Assembly: GCA_002772705.1 (NCBI GenBank)
Contig: PFDH01000023.1
Span: 614 to 7,710 of the forward strand
Direction: 5' to 3'
DNA from: Candidatus Pacebacteria bacterium CG10_big_fil_rev_8_21_14_0_10_44_11
GTDB taxonomy: Bacteria; Patescibacteriota; Microgenomatia; UBA1400; PJMF01
DNA length: 7,097 nt
Part shown: positions 6,625-7,097 of the stretch, in pieces
Numbering within the stretch: the stretch's first letter is position 1
Layout: every line of letters starts with the position of its first letter
Notes under the pieces: generated by a model
Told to the model about the DNA's origin: nothing
Database searches by the model: none
The model's input: the letters and a program-made list of their open reading frames with translations, nothing else
Made by a program: the position numbers and the translations under genes

Positions 6625-6776
6625 GGCACTCAGCGCAGTTTGCATTACATCCGCTTGTTTGGTTTTTAGACCAGGGCGGTTAACACACAGTCTGCAAACT
6701 CAGAACGTCTTGGAGATGAGATGGGGTTGCTCTCTTAATGAGTGCTGCCTCATCTAACCAGGTTTAACTGAGTGCC
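6625..6776 (-). ncRNA. Putative structured non-coding RNA, three-way junction
   Basis: No coding frame in this stretch is convincing, but nested complementary arms are present. P1: GGCACTCAG (6625-6633) with CTGAGTGCC (6768-6776), 9 bp perfect across 134 nt. P2: AGTTTGC (6637-6643) with GCAAACT (6694-6700), with CCGC/GCGG (6651-6654, 6676-6679) inside. P3: AGATGAG (6714-6720) with CTCATCT (6749-6755), extended by TGG/CCA (6711-6713, 6758-6760) and capped by a smaller GC/CTC-GAG/GC stem (6729-6745). The - strand is favoured because the strong T-tailed terminator at 6565-6594 would end it and because one P1 extension pair works only as G-U on that strand. The expected transcript is about 240 nt. 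It lacks the conserved cores of RNase P RNA, tmRNA and SRP RNA as I know them. Strand and identity are uncertain. Confidence 0.4.
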
Positions 6777-6807
6777 GTGCTATTCAAGCTACCTCCATTA
6801 GTTAAAG

Positions 6808-6813
6808 AGTATA
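6808..6813 (-). promoter_or_regulatory. Possible -10 box for the putative - strand RNA
   Basis: The complement reads TATACT (five of six to consensus), placing a start near 6800, some 25 nt before P1 of the putative RNA. No recognisable -35 hexamer and no TG extension are present, so this is weak support. Confidence 0.2.
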
Positions 6814-6899
6814 CGAAGAAACCTTGCAAGAAGTGTAGGAAGGTGGGGGAACTGCTCTGTTTTGTGGTAGTTTTTGGCAATTTCGGTAGAATTTTCTAT

Positions 6900-6911
6900 T
6901 TTTGAGTAGCA
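6900..6911 (+). repeat. 12-bp direct repeat, right copy
   Basis: TTTTGAGTAGCA, identical to 6543-6554, 357 bp apart start to start. It lies 16 bp before the -35 box of the next promoter. Confidence 0.5.
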
Positions 6912-6927
6912 AAACAACCTATAACTG

Positions 6928-6956
6928 TTGACAAAGAGATCTTGATGACTTATCAT
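6928..6956 (+). promoter_or_regulatory. Strong near-consensus promoter for the 7036 gene
   Basis: TTGACA (6928-6933, perfect -35) is separated by exactly 17 bp from TATCAT (6951-6956, five of six). Transcription would begin near 6963, giving a leader of about 70 nt. It is by far the best vegetative promoter in the window, predicting strong expression of the downstream secreted product. Confidence 0.85.
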
Positions 6957-6959
6957 ACA

Positions 6960-6986
6960 GGCTAGTACTATAAATAAAGTACTGCC
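6960..6986 (+). promoter_or_regulatory. Inverted repeat at the transcription start (operator or leader hairpin)
   Basis: GGC-(T)-AGTACT (6960-6969) pairs with AGTACTGCC (6978-6986) across an 8-nt A/T loop, 9 bp with one bulged T. It begins at or just before the predicted start. It could be a DNA operator around +1 or a 5'-end hairpin that protects the mRNA. CTAGTA also recurs at 6962-6967 and 6986-6991, 24 bp apart. Confidence 0.4.
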
Positions 6987-6996
6987 TAGTATGTAA

Positions 6997-7030
6997 CTTA
7001 GGCGCTGTCTCAGCACAAAACCTAAGAGGA
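6997..7030 (+). promoter_or_regulatory. Leader hairpin partly covering the Shine-Dalgarno sequence
   Basis: CTTAGG (6997-7002) pairs with CCTAAG (7021-7026), enclosing a second stem GCTG/CAGC (7004-7007, 7011-7014) with a TCT loop. The 3' arm contains the first three bases of the Shine-Dalgarno AAGAGGA (7024-7030), which lies 5 nt before the ATG at 7036. Opening and closing of this stem could tune translation. Confidence 0.4.
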
Positions 7031-7035
7031 TATCA

Positions 7036-7097
7036 ATGAAAAAATTAGTAATCGCATCACTGTTTGTTATTGGCTCTGTTGCGCTGGCCGCTTCGAG
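7036..7097 (+). CDS. Secreted or membrane-anchored protein, 5' end only
   Basis: Only 20 codons are inside the window and the gene continues to the right. They read as a classic Sec signal peptide: MKK, a hydrophobic core (LVIASLFVIGSVALA) and an Ala-Ala-Ser region that could be the signal peptidase I site. No lipobox cysteine is seen so far. The start is well supported by AAGAGGA 5 nt upstream and by a near-consensus promoter with a leader of about 70 nt. Mature function cannot be judged. Strong transcription and translation signals suggest an abundant exported product such as a surface-layer or other envelope protein, but that is inference. Confidence 0.7.
   Translation, partial: MKKLVIASLFVIGSVALAAS

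Noticed and set aside
6545..6757. A 70-codon + strand frame after the hydrolase
   Set aside because: It runs through the terminator hairpin and the RNA stems, has no Shine-Dalgarno, and its translation looks like random sequence.
6595..6830. RNase P RNA, tmRNA, SRP RNA or T-box as the identity of the structured region
   Set aside because: I searched by eye on both strands for the conserved cores (GAGGAAAGTC, the TTCGA-containing tRNA-like end, the GGAAGCAGCC-type loop, the T-box AGGGTGGNACC) and found none.
6798..7016. A 72-codon - strand frame with a hydrophobic N-terminus
   Set aside because: It reads back through the strong + strand promoter and leader, has no evident ribosome site, and looks like chance in A/T-rich DNA.
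1..7097. CRISPR arrays, tRNA genes, insertion sequences or transposases
   Set aside because: No regularly spaced repeats, no tRNA cloverleaf or CCA end, and no transposase or integrase motif were seen on either strand.

Overview
The window looks like bacterial chromosome from a Candidate Phyla Radiation (Patescibacteria) organism, possibly of the Microgenomates type. This is inferred from gene content and order: a DUF4012 surface protein, release factor 2 (RF2), a small single-pass membrane protein, FtsE with a long disordered tail, FtsX, and a coiled-coil cysteine hydrolase. No rRNA or other marker gene is present to confirm it. All stop codon types are used, including TGA at the end of ftsE, which fits the presence of an RF2 and argues against the UGA-recoded CPR lineages.

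Layout, all genes on the + strand. Positions 1-1305: 3' part of a DUF4012 protein. 1355-2455: prfB, with a continuous reading frame and both RF2 signature motifs (SPF and GGQ). 2510-3181: an unnamed single-pass membrane protein with a small beta-rich-looking outer domain. 3326-4318 and 4315-5184: ftsE and ftsX, overlapping by ATGA. 5268-6530: a secreted protein with a coiled coil and a C39-like papain-fold domain (Cys298/His379/Asp395). From 6531 on there is a 505-bp stretch without a convincing gene. It holds a strong hairpin terminator (6565-6594), a long-range inverted-repeat structure that looks like a three-way-junction RNA (6625-6776), a 12-bp direct repeat bracketing both, and then a near-consensus promoter with a structured leader. 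A signal-peptide gene starts at 7036 and runs off the window.

FtsE, FtsX and the downstream hydrolase probably form one cell-division module. ATP hydrolysis by FtsE would be transmitted through FtsX to the coiled coil of the hydrolase outside the membrane, releasing peptidoglycan cleavage at the septum. The parallel is the streptococcal FtsEX-PcsB, E. coli FtsEX-EnvC and mycobacterial FtsEX-RipC systems. Here the catalytic domain appears to be C39-like rather than CHAP, LytM or NlpC/P60.

Two kinds of gene start are visible. prfB, the 2510 gene and the hydrolase have extended -10 boxes (TGnTAnnnT) 7 to 31 bases before the ATG and no well-placed Shine-Dalgarno sequence, suggesting leaderless or very short leaders. 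The gene at 7036 has a consensus promoter, a leader of about 70 nt and a strong Shine-Dalgarno sequence at ideal spacing that is partly caught in a hairpin.
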